From Diogma glabrata (Eukaryota; Arthropoda; Insecta; Diptera; Cylindrotomidae), in contig OY856188.1 in assembly GCA_963693315.1 (NCBI GenBank), forward strand, positions 201,025,686-201,089,685: a stretch of DNA of 64,000 bases, written 5' to 3'. The notes beneath the pieces were generated by a model. That model had not been told where the DNA came from. It was given only the letters and a program-made list of their open reading frames with translations, and ran no database searches. Position numbers and translations under genes: made by a program. Shown here in pieces: positions 10,432-21,325 of the stretch (the first letter of the stretch is position 1; every line of letters begins with the position of its first letter).

Positions 10432-11808
10432 TGAAGCCATGCCACAGGACTGGAACACAGCTATGCTGATACCAATCCATAAAAAAAGTAATCGCCTACA
10501 ATGTGCAAACTACAGAGGAATCGCTCTCCTCTGCACAGCATATAAGATCTTTTCCTACATTTTGCTATCCAAAATCAATCCTTTTGCTGAACAACTGTTT
10601 GGAGAAAATCAGTGTGGTTTCCGGTGGGGCCGAGATACTACCGATGCACTTTTCTCGATAAGGATGATTTTGGAAAAGTGCCGAGAGTTCAATATACCTG
10701 TGCACCAACTTTTCATTGATTTCAGGCAGGCCTACGACTCTCTCGAACGAGAGACTCTATGGTCTGCTCTGGTGTCAATGGGAATTCCTGGTAAACTGGT
10801 ATCACTATGCAAAATGACAGTACAGAACTCTCAATGCTGTGTACGAATAGAAAACGAAATATCAAAGTTTTTTAAAGTCGACTCCGGTTTAAGACAAGGT
10901 GATGCTATCTCTCCTATACTTTTTAATTAAGCCTTGGAATATGTGTGCCGTCAAAAGAAACTACCGACTAATAACAATGTCTTGTCAATAAACTCAGTAC
11001 AGATGATTGCTTACGCTGATGATGTTGTCATCCTCGGCCGAAGTGAAGCTGTTATGAGTGAGACTTTCAAGTCGCTTGAGAGTGGTGCTAGGAAAATTGG
11101 TCTGCAAATTAACTACAATAAAACCAAACATATGAATGTTTCAAGGGAGGCTGAGAAGAAAGATTTTATGTGCGGTGATGAACGAATTGAGGGAGTTGAA
11201 TCTTTTAAATATTTGGGATCAATGCTTGACTCAAACAACAGCATACTTACAGATATTAAAGCTCAAATCGCTGCAGGTAATCGAACTTTCTACTCAATTA
11301 AACCTCTCCTTGGATCACCGTATGTATCAACTAACACCAAGCTCAAGCTATACAAGACATTGATTAGACCGGTATTGTGATCTATGGGTCACAAACGTGG
11401 ACCCTTACACAAAATGACGAATCGCATTTATCTGTATTTGAGCGTAAGATCCTACGCTACATTTTTGGTCCACTTAAGACAGACGATGGAGAGTATAGAA
11501 CCCGGTATAGCTTTGAGATCAGAGACCTTCTTGAGGGTCCTGATATAATAGGTTGTATCCGTTCTAATAGGATTGCTTGGTTTAGGCATTTTCTACGAGC
11601 CGATTCACAATCTGGAATGATTAGAAAAATGTACGTTAGTACCCCAGGGAGTGGGCGACCGCGAGGTAGACCACGACTACAATGGGAGACTGACGTAATA
11701 AACGACCTTAAAAAAATCGGCTGCCATGGTAATTATGTCGCTGTTGCGAATGACCGTGATGAATATTCAAAGCTGATTAACCTGGCAACGCTCCTACATG
11801 GAGCATGA
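10432..11808 (+). pseudogene. RTE-type LINE reverse transcriptase, two lesions
   Basis: Translation shows MPQDWNTAMLIPIHKK, NYRGIALL, FGENQCGFRWGRDTTDA, FIDFRQAYDSL, GLRQGDAISPILFN, then an in-frame TAA at 10928-10930. It continues in the same frame with MIAYADDVVILGR (active site YADD), FKYLGSMLD and TLIRPVL. A frameshift near 11377 leads to YGSQTWTLTQNDESHLSVF and GRPRGRPRLQWETDV, ending at 11808. The order and the C-terminal 'RRRGRPRLRW'-like block match RTE elements (the BovB/CFDP2-like group). The endonuclease half is absent because of 5' truncation. Confidence 0.88.
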
Positions 11809-11812
11809 ACGC

Positions 11813-11850
<38 letters not shown>
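10432..11850 (+). mobile_element. 5'-truncated RTE-type LINE with poly-A and target duplication
   Basis: The insert carries an RT and C-terminal region and ends in a run of about 38-41 A residues. aaattgggaac occurs immediately before (10421-10431) and after (11851-11861), an 11-bp target-site duplication at most; 8 bases are certain, because the first three A could belong to the tail. Its host is the jockey-like LINE. The sequence is less AT-rich than its surroundings and has few lesions, so it is younger than its host. Confidence 0.9.
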
Positions 11851-11856
<6 letters not shown>

Positions 11857-13880
11857 GGAACAGTTTTCTAAAGATTTAGAAAATATTGTACAATTTATTC
11901 CATGCAATCAATCTGATTATCAGCAGTTTTTTAGGTTCTACCAAAAAGAATATCCAAGAGGTTTTAGAAAACAGTATGTTCCAGATTGGAGTAAAACATG
12001 TAACAAACTGTACAAACAATACAAAAGAGCTAACGATTAGCATGTAGCCACTAAACTTTTTGATGAACTTGATTTACATAGACGTAAAACTTGGAGTGAT
12101 ACAGTAGGTAGGACGAGTTTCAAGAATTCTAGTCGTAAGGCATGGAATTTACTTCGTAAACTAGGGAATGAAGCTTCATCTCCGTCTTTCTCATCAAATA
12201 GCAATATTACTGCAAATAATATTTCTTCTCGATTGGTTAATGTTAGTAAAGTGCAAGTTCCATCTGATAAATACACAGAAGTACGAAGAAAACTAAGAAT
12301 TGAAAAACAAAGATGAAGAGATAATTCTCTGTCCTCAACTTTTACATTGTTTGAGCTTGAGGAAGCAATTGAATGCATTAAAATGGGTAAAGCTGCAGGC
12401 CTAGATGGTATTTATCCAGAAATTATATCACATTTCGGCCCAAGAACTAAGAATTGGATCTGGTTAAAAAAGCAAAAGTCTCCAATCATAGATGAAAAAA
12501 TTCCTAAAACTCAAGCTGGTTTTAAGAAAAACAGGAGTTGAACTGATCAAGCTTTGGCTTTGTCTTGTTTTATTGAAGCTGGTTTGCAGAAGAAATTGAA
12601 AACTGGGGTTGCGTTTGTAGATATGTCTGCTGCATATGACACTGTTTGGAGACATTGATTACTTCTAAAAACTTGCAATAACCTTACGTTGTTCCTGTAT
12701 GGTAAATCTTATTGATTGAATGTTAAGTAACCGGTTTATTTAGGTCTCATTAAATGGAAAAACAAGTACCAGACGTCGTCTTAACAATGATCTCGTCCAA
12801 GGTAGCGTTCTTTCTCTAATTTTGTTCAGTTTATATGTAGCTTCTTTACCATAAACTATAAATCAAAGCTGTTCCAAATCACCGATGACATTGACTACTA
12901 CTACTGATGACAACTACTTTAGAAGAATGTGAAATAGTTTTGGAGATCGATTTATCAATATTGGCGAATTACTTTCGTAACTGGAGACTAACACCCAATC
13001 CTTCTAAATCGGAAGTATTTTTACATTCAAAGAAGCTCATAAAGAATTAAAAGTCAAATTTGATGGGATTTAAGTTCGTTTAAATTATACGCCTAAATAC
13101 CTAGAAGTCACACTTGACAGAGCATTGTCTTTTAAGGAGCATTTAGAAAAACTGGCCAAAAAATTATGTTCCAGAGTGAATATCATTAGAAAAATTGCCG
13201 GAACTAATTGGGGGGCTGATGTATGTACTTTAAGATCTTCAGTTCTTGCACTAGTCTATTCTTGCGCTGAATAGTGTGCCCCTGTTTGGCTTAACTCTTC
13301 TCATATATATAAAATTGATGTCCAACTTAACAATGCTTTGAAAATTATAATTGGAACCATGGCTTTCTGTCTTAGACCACATTGAAGTTTGGGCATTAAG
13401 ACGTGAAACAGCTTGCATTAAAGAATTTGAAAAATGTCATATACATCAAAACTCAATTCTTTATGACATTTTGCAAGACTTGCCTGATTCTCGTTTGTCA
13501 TCATTCATCAAGAATCCCATCATGGTTATTTGTCCCGAATTTAAGTTACATGAGGTTTGATATGAAGGAAATATGGAAATGTATGTGGAACTCTTCATCT
13601 GTTCCAAATGCCAGTTTGGTGAGCGACCCTACTTGTTGTGTTTCTGGCTTGGATCTTAGGTGTAAAGTTGGACAAGTGGACCAACAATACATGGCCGATG
13701 TAATCACCTGATGATCAAGTGGGGCTTATATCCCTCACCTTTATGTGTGGAAAAACACATCAAACAACGAACCACATAGTGAATGAATGCCCCTTACTCA
13801 AATTCAATGGTGGTATAAAAAAGTTACACGAGGTAACGAGGTAGAAGGCGGTAATTATTTGAGAGATTTGGTTGTGGACT
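11851..13880 (+). pseudogene. Jockey-like LINE reverse transcriptase, degenerate
   Basis: Fragments in order: NWEQFSKDLENIVQFIPCN (linker after endonuclease), YPRGFRKQYVPDWS, KAAGLDGIYPEIISHFGP, KIPKTQAGFKKNRS, TGVAFVDMSAAYDTVWRH, VNIIRKIAGTNWGADV and VPLFGLTLL-like C-terminal pieces. These match, block by block, the second copy at 50460-52630 (for example AAGLDRLFNEFF, SAAYDTVWRKG, RVNIIRKLAGTNWGAN). Numerous stops and frameshifts preclude function. The YADD block is not clearly preserved in this copy. Confidence 0.8.
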
Positions 13881-13945
13881 TGTGATTTTGTAAACATTTT
13901 TTTGTTTCTTTCTTTAAATCATACGATTAAATAAATTCATTCTTG

Positions 13946-14266
13946 CGTTCATTTTGGGACACCATTTATAAATAAAACCATAACTGACAACGTAGATATT
14001 TTGTTAAAAATTAAATATGTTAATTTTAAGCAAACGGCACGTAATTAAATATCACAAGAAGATCTTTCAAAATTCGTATCAATCTGACTGATTAAAAATT
14101 ATTAATTAATTACAGATATGATTTTAATTTAGTTATTATTAATCCAGACCATGACCGTCCAACCTGCTTAGTATTAATATTAGTGCTAATTAAAAAAAAT
14201 GCATTGCAAAACGTATAGAAAAAAAAAATATTAACCAACTTATGATATAAAATATTTTTTTTTCAG
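13946..14266. other. Intron sequence before receptor TM3 exon
   Basis: This AT-rich stretch shows nothing but a strong polypyrimidine tract and AG at 14252-14266. The upstream exon with TM1-TM2 was not found here or further left. Confidence 0.5.
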
Positions 14267-14432
14267 GAATGCCAATAGACGTATACAATATGTGGTTTCC
14301 GGGTTCATATCCGTTTAATCATTTAATATGTGTTGTAACTGGTTTATTAGCTGAAACATCAACAAATGCAACAGTACTAACGATTACATCGTTTACTATT
14401 GAACGTTATATTGCAATATGTCATCCGTTTCG
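14267..14432 (+). CDS. Pyrokinin/PRXamide receptor exon: ECL1, TM3, start of ICL2
   Basis: This is a class A peptide GPCR exon. Acceptor ...tttttttttcag precedes 14267 and donor gtaagtga follows 14432. Two bases complete a codon from the previous exon, then MPIDVYNMW, NHLICVVTGLLAETSTNAT (TM3, with the conserved extracellular Cys) and LTITSFTIERYIAICHPF, where ERY is the DRY-type motif used for G-protein coupling. The exon ends with CG; the next exon supplies A to make Arg. The sequence pattern is closest to insect pyrokinin-2/PBAN-type receptors, which bind FXPRLamide peptides and signal through Gq in feeding, hormone release or pheromone synthesis (family knowledge). The subtype is inference; CAPA receptors are the main alternative. 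The N-terminus and TM1-TM2 are not in this exon. Confidence 0.9.
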
Positions 14433-15299
14433 GTAAGTGAATATTTTATTCATCAAATTCACCTATATCGACATTAACCTATATATTTGACATTTTTTAC
14501 ATATTGACATTTTGGAATATGAACAATTAAAAAAACATGCATTGTACATTGCTTAAAATTTTCATTTAAAATTTAATGTTAATAATTGTTGTGAATAATT
14601 CAAATAGAAATAGAACTTCGCGCCTTATAATATTATTTTAAAAAAAAATAAAAAGATTCTGTAGTAACCTGACTCATCCAAATAGATATTTAACACGTAA
14701 TCAGCAAAAGTCACCGTTGTTGAATGACCTGACATTGCTTTGTTGACCTGTTCTGTGTTAATAGTATTTCAATTTTACGTTCACAACCCCCTCTTTCTAA
14801 CACTTGTAACTCCGAGATTCTTTAAAGAATAAAAAGTTTTTTAAATATCAATAAAATTTAGTTTGCAAGAATGTGACTTTCACATCATCCACCGTCAAAC
14901 TTTTCCTTCTTCACCCTTTTTGGCAGACAAGAAAATATTGAAACACCCTTTGAAGGATAGTCTGAAAGAGATACAACAAACGTTCATTAAATTGAGTTTA
15001 AAATCGTCAAAAATATTAGAATGGGAAAAGGGAAGGTGCTAGATGATAAACTTTTATATTTAAGTTAAGTATGCCAATCATTCTGGGCACCATATTCACA
15101 TTTTTTATTGACCAAACTATGGGGGCAACATCTGCCAGTTGATAAATTTAAATACGTTTATAGATTTTGATCAACCATGGCACATAAGCTCCTAGTACAA
15201 TTTTTGATAATTCTGTAGTGGCACCAGTTTGCGAAACAAATACAACAATAACGACAACACTTAATTAATATTCTTTCATAAAGATTCTTTTACCGCCGA
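14433..15299. other. Receptor intron: no gene seen
   Basis: This is the start of the 8.0-kb intron between the TM3 and TM4 exons. It is AT-rich with no frame or repeat recognised up to the gypsy RNase H fragment at about 15300. Confidence 0.5.
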
Positions 15300-15940
15300 C
15301 TTTTAGCACATCTATTGGACGTTGCGAACACCACAGTCGGAATTGTACTACAACAGTACAATAAAATATTTTGGGCGCCACTTGCATTTTTCTTCGGGAA
15401 ACTTACTCCTACTGAAGCAAAATACGCCATACTTTATAAAGAGCTATCTATCTTGCTATTACACATTTTTGCAATTTTGTTGGTGGATAAAATTTCCCTG
15501 TTTACACTGACCACAGTCACTTCCTCCAAAACTAAAAAGTCCACGACAACTACGTCATCTATACTTCATTTCATCGCACAGTGCACTACAGACATACCAC
15601 ACATCAAAGGTATAGATAACCTCGTCATTGATTATGTACCACGTTCTGGTAAAAAAAAATCTACAGAACTCTGCACTTCTATTTTCACCTTGATCTATGG
15701 AAATTTCAACAGAAGAACGATGAGCTTTAAATATTGATTAGTCCATTTTGTCAATCCCACTAATACTTCTGAGTTCATAAAAAAATTGCAAAGTAACATG
15801 CAGACCGTGATCTCTATTTCCCGAAGACAATCCAACCAGACCGATATTTTCATCCCAAAAAATCTCGACAAATGTACACACGTTTTTGTCCGAGCGGACA
15901 AAGTAAAAGGACCCCTTAGTTCACTGGAGGTTCTTACGCA
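15300..15940 (+). pseudogene. Ty3/gypsy RNase H and integrase-tail fragment
   Basis: A readable stretch (15315-15640) gives DVANTTVGIVLQQY, WAPLAFFFGKLTPTEAKY and HIKGIDNLVIDYV. This matches the RNase H domain of gypsy elements (TDAS...GAVLQQ, PLAFFSRKLTPTExxY, HIKGxxNxVADALSR). Further pieces such as DIFIPKNLDKCTHVFVRAD (about 15840-15900) match the integrase C-terminal region. The intervening pol segment is missing and stops occur. It runs up to the LTR at 15943, so the minus-strand gypsy element may have inserted into it. Confidence 0.72.
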
Positions 15941-15942
15941 GG

Positions 15943-16207
15943 TGTAACAAGCGTAAGCGTCTAATGACAGTTATCTTGTTTACAGAAAATTATCCACATA
16001 GGGATTCCAGCGGTCAATGTAATTTTTCTCTTCCTTCACTTTGTCTCTTTTTTTTCAGGAAAACTAGATAGTAAAATTATTTTTCTGCCACATTCAAGAA
16101 AACAGTTAGTGCATTCCATCGTTAATTTAAATTAAATTTGTTAACCCTTGAATGGCCAAGGTCTTCCTGTTTAATTCAGAGGAATTTAGCTTATAATAAT
16201 TGTTACA
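15943..16207 (-). repeat. 3' LTR of gypsy element
   Basis: It is bounded by a perfect short inverted repeat: tgtaacaa at the left and ttgttaca at the right. A purine-rich stretch just inside (about 16208-16230, minus strand gtgggg) could be the polypurine tract. Compared with the other LTR it lacks about 15 bp near 16022. Confidence 0.82.
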
Positions 16208-16449
16208 ATTCGCGCAAAAACCCCACAGCCCATGATATATGGCTTACAGGCGAGCTTTGGTTGGGGAAGTATCTAAAATGCATTATTGTTGCAATTAAGA
16301 TCTAACACCAGGGAAAAAAACTGTCGGGATGAGATTCTGACAGATTGCGGGTTATCACATTTTAAAGTTTTATGTCTTTAATTTGATAGGTTCCGATATG
16401 CACATTATTTGTGTCAATCAATTTGTACGCAAAATTTCCCACCGGTGCT

Positions 16450-17010
16450 TTAACGCTCTGACTTGCTGTCCAGGAAGAAAATAGAGATCGCGACTTCAGA
16501 GATTATATCTCTTTGCGTTTTTGTCATGAGACGCGCGTAAGTGCTTAAGGATGGTTTGCTGTGCCAGCGATAAACTTTCGCTGTTTGATGGTAAACTTCG
16601 GTATCCTGAAGGCCATTTAATTCCCTGAGCAACTCATATTGCCTGCCATGACAGAGGTGATGTTGTCCGAATACCATAAAGTGCGGAGATCGGTCAGTGC
16701 TTTCATGAGTGACGTTTCGTAGTACCCATGCAATTGAGTGGATATGACAGTCCTAAGTTGTATGATCCTCTTGAACATACGACCGGATAGCTGCTAGTAT
16801 ATTTCGGTTAACTCATTCCGAGGCATTTGGTTGTGGTGTATACTTCGGAGTCAATATCTGTTTAATGCCATGTTTGTCTAAAAAATTTTGAAACGTCGAG
16901 GATGTAAATTGCTTGCCATTGTCACTCAGAATTTGTTCTGGAACAGAATATATTTTGAAAACCCGATTTTCAAGAAAGCTTATTACATTTTTACTAGTAG
17001 CGTCACGCAT
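16450..17010 (-). pseudogene. Gypsy integrase fragments
   Basis: At 16813-17010 the minus strand reads VPEQILSDNGKQFTS and GIKQILTPKYTPQPNASE. This is the second catalytic Asp region and the 'H/YxPQxNGxxE'-like region of the integrase core, here with Ser before the Glu. Between about 16450 and 16677 an integrase C-terminal-like segment follows (YELLRELNGLQDTEVYH). Stops separate the pieces. Confidence 0.75.
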
Positions 17011-17707
17011 TGGTTCAAGTAAAGCGACTATAATGGTCCAGAACTACTAATGGGTATTTATTTCCAAGTTTGGAACGTGGGTAATGTCCCCAAAAAACAA
17101 TATAGAATCACTGAAAAGATCTGGGAATCTCAGTGTAGTGACACATAGGAGGACGCGTTATGCTGTTGGATGCTTTGCCGGCCTTACAGATATCATGGCA
17201 TGCTACAAATTTGTGTACATCTGATGCCATTTTTGACCAATAAAAAAGTCGGCGTAATACATATAAAGTTTTACGGACTCCTAAATGTAATGCGTTTGGT
17301 GGCGAATGAGTTGGGACAACAACTTTCCATGCAGGGATATCAGAGCGAGCGAGACGTCCAGAAAGTTCCCTCTATTCCATTTACCATTTCAATCTTGCGT
17401 AAGCCGTGATTATGGTAAAAGGAAACCATCTATATACTGCCTAAACTTTGAAACACTCAAAACAGCTGCGTAACATTTGAGTTCAGTGATATACTGTAGT
17501 ATCGCTGCGCTGCATTGAGTTTTTGAGAATTGAACGCAATAGGGCGTTCTTCGTCACTGGAGGACTTCTGAAATAGCACGGATGCCACGCCAGTTGTTGA
17601 CGTATCACTCTGTATGAAGAATGGCTGACTTCAATCAAGATTGCACAGAACGGGAGCACAAGAGAAAGCGTCTTTCAACTTTTCGAACGACTCCTGGGCC
17701 ATTACGT

Positions 17708-18500
17708 TCAACTCAAATTTCCGATTTCTTTAGGAAGCTTGTGAGTGTTGCTGTTAATTCCGAATATTGACGAATAAAACGATGATACCATCCAGACATG
17801 CCTAAGAACCTTCTGAGCTGTTTTACTGTTTTTGAGGATTAGATAGGTGGTAATGGCAGATACTTTGGTGGGATCCCAATTTGAGTACACCATCACCAAC
17901 GATGTAACCAAGATAACGGTCTTCTTGAGAAGAAATTTGCTCTTTGTCACATTGATGGCTAACTCAGACCGCTGTAATAATTCAGCTGTTTCTGTAGTAA
18001 TTAAAAGGTCTTCTAGATGAACGAAAACTTGAGTATAAAGTTCGTGAGGTATGACCCGATGCATGAGACGGCACATAGTTTGGGGAGCGTTGCAGAGTTC
18101 AAACGGCAGCACTTTAAACTGATATAACGGTCTACCAGGAACCGTGAATGCCATTTTATCCGTTGATTCTTCATTAGATGATCTGCCAAAACGTATTTTC
18201 AAGTCAAGGCTTGAAATAAATCTAGTCTTGTTAAGGCGTCTTAGCAGTCCATCGATGATAGACAAAGGATAAGCATCCTTCACTGTGATTGAGTTTTTCT
18301 TCCTAGCATCTAAACATAATCGAAATATACCATCGGCCCTGCGAACTAGAGCCATTGGAGAGCTCCAGGAACTGATACTTTCTTCTATGACCGCCAAAGA
18401 AAGTATTCGCTAAATTTCTTTATCCATTTCCACTTCAACAGCTGGCGATATAGCGTAATGCCGTTGTTTGATTGGCTTAACATCGCCGACATCTATTTTA
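17708..18500 (-). pseudogene. Gypsy reverse transcriptase, decayed
   Basis: Minus-strand translation shows SSWSSPMALVRRADGIFRLC, DARKKNSITVKDAYPLS, FISSLDLK, KMAFTVPGRPLYQFKVLPFE and QVFVHLEDLLIT. The active site is HLED where gypsy RTs have YLDD, so both the aromatic residue and one Asp are changed. RNase H-like pieces follow on the lower-coordinate side (about 17400-17700). The domain is recognisable but inactive. Confidence 0.82.
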
Positions 18501-18591
18501 TGGGTTGCTAGATGTGTTTTACCTAATCCTAGCAGAACGGATGATGGAAACATTCGTTTAACTGTCTCCAACTGTTGTTGTTGCGACAGAT

Positions 18592-19017
18592 TTAAATCAT
18601 GCAGGAATGGTGTGCAGGAGTGTCAATGACAGCTGCATCTGGTTTAATGCATTGGTAGTAAAGTTTCTGCGAAGTATTCGAGAGTTCGAAAGGAGTTAAA
18701 CCATGTAATATTTTGAGATTAAATAACCACCAAAACAGTTGTAACAGATTTGGAGCAAGACGTGATGTAAGAATGTTAATTTGGCCTGAAAATTCAATAA
18801 GCATTTTAATATGCCCAATTATTTGATCACTGTTCCCGTCAGCTGTTTTTACCACTGATGGTAAATGGCGAAAATTTACGGTGGCCTCCTTTAATAGTTC
18901 ATCATAATCTTTACCTGATATTGAAACGTTAGCACCGCTATCCAATAGTCCTCGCATCTTTTTACCCAATAGTGTAACGTCTGCATACGGCCTTCCATCA
19001 GTAGTATCCGTGAGCAA
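18592..19017 (-). pseudogene. Gypsy aspartic protease region
   Basis: The minus strand gives YADVTLLGKKMRGLLDSGAN and VSISGKDYDELL: a retropepsin-like LLDSGAN active-site motif, intact here. The remaining part (IIGHIKMLIEFSGQINIL) is the following beta-strand region. It sits between the zinc knuckle and RT as expected for gypsy gag-pol order. Confidence 0.78.
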
Positions 19018-19211
19018 TGATTCGATAATATTTGATTTCAGGTTCTCACTAAAACTAAAATAACGAAGAGATCTACTTTTCGGTTGGTTCGGGTTTGTAC
19101 AAACTTGGTTTAGGAATGGAGAAAATTAACAAGAGTGTATTTGCTATTTAGAATTTCTTTAGGGTAGAAGGATACGCTACTTGTTGGTTTACTTGTGTTT
19201 GCCCCCCAGGT

Positions 19212-19430
19212 TCAGGTTTCCCCAAACCTGGCGGCAATTTTGACACTGTGTTTTAATGACCTCTGGGGTACCACAGCCAAAACAAAATGTGTGTGAAACC
19301 TTATAGTTACAGTTTTTAAAATAGTGTCCCGTTTGCTTACAATTCCAGCAATGCAAGGTAATGTTCCTTTGATTTTGGCCAAAATAATTACTGGCTTTTG
19401 TGCCTTAGTCACCGTTTGTTTGGGCGCCAC
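19212..19430 (-). pseudogene. Gypsy gag zinc-knuckle region
   Basis: Minus-strand CCHC-like boxes are visible in part: a glycine/histidine/cysteine pattern around 19290-19350 (CWNCKQTGHYFKNC in one frame), with the preceding basic stretch. The frame is disturbed. It is followed by the protease on the same strand. Confidence 0.6.
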
Positions 19431-19710
19431 TAAAACAAGCGTAAGCGTCTAATGGCAGTTATCTTGTTTACAGAAAATTATCCACATAGGGATTCCAGAG
19501 CGGTCAATGTCTTTCCTACTTGTAATTTTTCTCTTCCTTCACTTTGTCTCTTTTTTTTTAGGAAAACTAGATAGTAAAATTATTTCCCCGCCACATTTAA
19601 GAAAACAATTAGTGCATTCCATCGTTAATTTAAATTAAATTTGTTAACCCTTGAATGGCCAAGGTCTTCCTGTTTAATTCAGAGGAATTCAGCTTATGAT
19701 AATTGTTACA
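19431..19710 (-). repeat. 5' LTR of gypsy element
   Basis: This 280-bp copy is related to 15943-16207 through aacaagcgtaagcgtctaat, the ttgaatggccaaggtcttcc block and the terminal ttgttaca. Its inner end is mutated (taaaacaagc instead of tgtaacaagc). The primer-binding-site-like sequence lies immediately inside. Confidence 0.82.
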
Positions 19711-19959
19711 AAGGGTAGTTTATATATAAACGCAACCTATACGTAAATTTTTCGTCATTAACATTCAGAGGGAGACGACGACGATTTCCATCGTCAGAAT
19801 ACAACTAAGATATAGCATTTTGACATCAGACACAAAATTACAAACAAAAACAAAACATCTCAATTTTGATATATTTTTATGAAACTAGATACAAAAAAAT
19901 TTTGTAAGGTTTTAAATAAATTTACACACCAATTTCCGGTTTGTTACTTCCGGCAAAAA

Positions 19960-20570
19960 ATTATCGGTTGTAATACCACGAGTCATTGAAATTTTTTCGA
20001 AAATTTTTTGATTTTACAAATTAAATTATTTAGCAACACTGCGAATCAAAGCGCACAATAAACCACGAGTCCGAAGGACGAGTGGTTTAAGTAGCGGTTT
20101 GATTGAGCAGTGTTGCTTAAAAATAATTTAATGAGTAAAATTGAAAAATTTTTGACAAAAATTTCTATGAAGAGTGGTATTTAATGAGATAATTTTTTTT
20201 AAAATCATAATTTTGTTCAAAAGCTTCTATAAATAAAATTTTTCCTACAAATTATTCAATTAATAAAAATGCAAATAATAAAAATGTCCGTTTTCAATCA
20301 TAAACATGCAATCGTTTATGTTTTTTGTTGAAAATAAATTACAAATGTATGATATTAATGCGCCTACTAAGATGAAATTATATTTCATTTTCTTCAAAGA
20401 AAAAATGACAACAAAGAATTATCATAACGACAAAGCAAAATTATCGACGACAAGAAGAATTGCCGACATTTAAAACAAAGCCTACTGTTTAAGTATGATA
20501 GTTTGTATGAATGGAAAATAAAATTTCTGACAGCAAAAAAAAATTATCTTAGTAATTTTTTACCATCTTA
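19960..20570 (+). mobile_element. Hairpin element family III, copy 1
   Basis: This stretch reappears reverse-complemented at 32345-32960. It contains a long imperfect hairpin (about 19982-20170) whose arms include attatttagcaacactgc and gcagtgttgcttaaaaata, with a tip reading CACGAGTCCGAAGGACGAG. After the hairpin comes the aaaatgtccgttttcaatca arm that acts as a TIR in the second locus. No protein was recognised. It lies just right of the gypsy element in the TM3-TM4 intron. Confidence 0.72.
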
Positions 20571-21325
20571 CCATCTCGCATCATTAATCTTTCCGCATTT
20601 CTCCATTTCTCACCCTTTGCTAATTGACATGATATATTCGATCGAATATTCAAAAAGTCTAAATAACAAACATTTCATATGAAAAATAAAACTGATTAGT
20701 TTCTGCGCAATATTCACCCTAGTGTCTGATTTGTCCATTTCAACAATTTTTTCACAGTTTTTACTCCACAAAATATTATTTTGGTTCACCACACACTACA
20801 CTACATCATTTGTTCTTTGAACGATTTTGATGAATCTTTAATAGATAAGTGAAATAAATAATCCGGATTTGTTTTGTACGATAAAAGACTGATAAAAAGC
20901 TTTCTAGCTTTCTGTCGTCCCAAATTTGGATTAGCCAATTTTGTTTGATAAAATTTTTATTGTAACGACTTTTTTTAACATTACGTCTAAACAAAAACTT
21001 TGGCAACAATTAGCCATTGAGTAAAGGATGTAATGGATATAATCACAATATATTTTCGGAACGAGTGTTGACGTCCACCAAAACATCAGAATTGCCTATA
21101 TTCTCTCTACAGGTCAAATAAGTATAAACAGCTGCTTTCTTATTTTATATTCTTTCATTATTTATAAATTTCATGGAGAATAGAAAATCAACTAAATGGT
21201 AATTTGCTTGACCCATCATTTTACTTGTTTTTATACATAAGAAAATTCTATACATTTATTCATCATTGTTGAAACAATTGTTTCTTGCTGTTGAAATATT
21301 TGTGTGTTAAGCTTTGTGAACATAT
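20571..21325. other. Receptor intron: no gene seen
   Basis: AT-rich sequence between the hairpin element and the TIR element. Short open stretches on the minus strand (60-67 codons) show no recognisable motif and are judged accidental. Confidence 0.5.

Larger units (their letters stand above)
10265..13945 (+). mobile_element. Jockey-like LINE copy A, split by an RTE insertion
   Basis: The left part encodes the end of the endonuclease domain (FPHSQHRPIIFEYGL). The right part (11851-13880) encodes the linker, reverse transcriptase and C-terminal region. The same protein order is seen in the copy at 49600-52720. When the 1.4-kb RTE insert is removed, the frame reads RWNFGLVNWEQFSKD, which aligns with RWNFMKADWKGFS in the other copy without a gap. 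Many stops show the copy is old. The 5' third may be the fragment at 6990-7310. Confidence 0.8.
15943..19710 (-). mobile_element. Degenerate Ty3/gypsy LTR retrotransposon
   Basis: Two related LTRs (15943-16207 and 19431-19710) flank minus-strand gag-pol debris: zinc knuckle (19212-19430), protease (18592-19017), RT (17708-18500), RNase H (about 17400-17700), and integrase (16450-17010). A primer-binding-site-like TGGCGCCCAAACAAACGG lies just inside the 5' LTR (about 19412-19429, minus strand). TGGCGC-type primer sites are widespread in gypsy elements. The LTRs differ by several substitutions and a deletion of about 15 bp, so the insertion is old. No target duplication was recognised. It lies antisense in the receptor intron. 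Confidence 0.87.

Noticed and set aside
11798..11853. Poly-lysine-like coding run
   Set aside because: It is the poly-A tail of the RTE insertion translated in one frame, not a protein feature.
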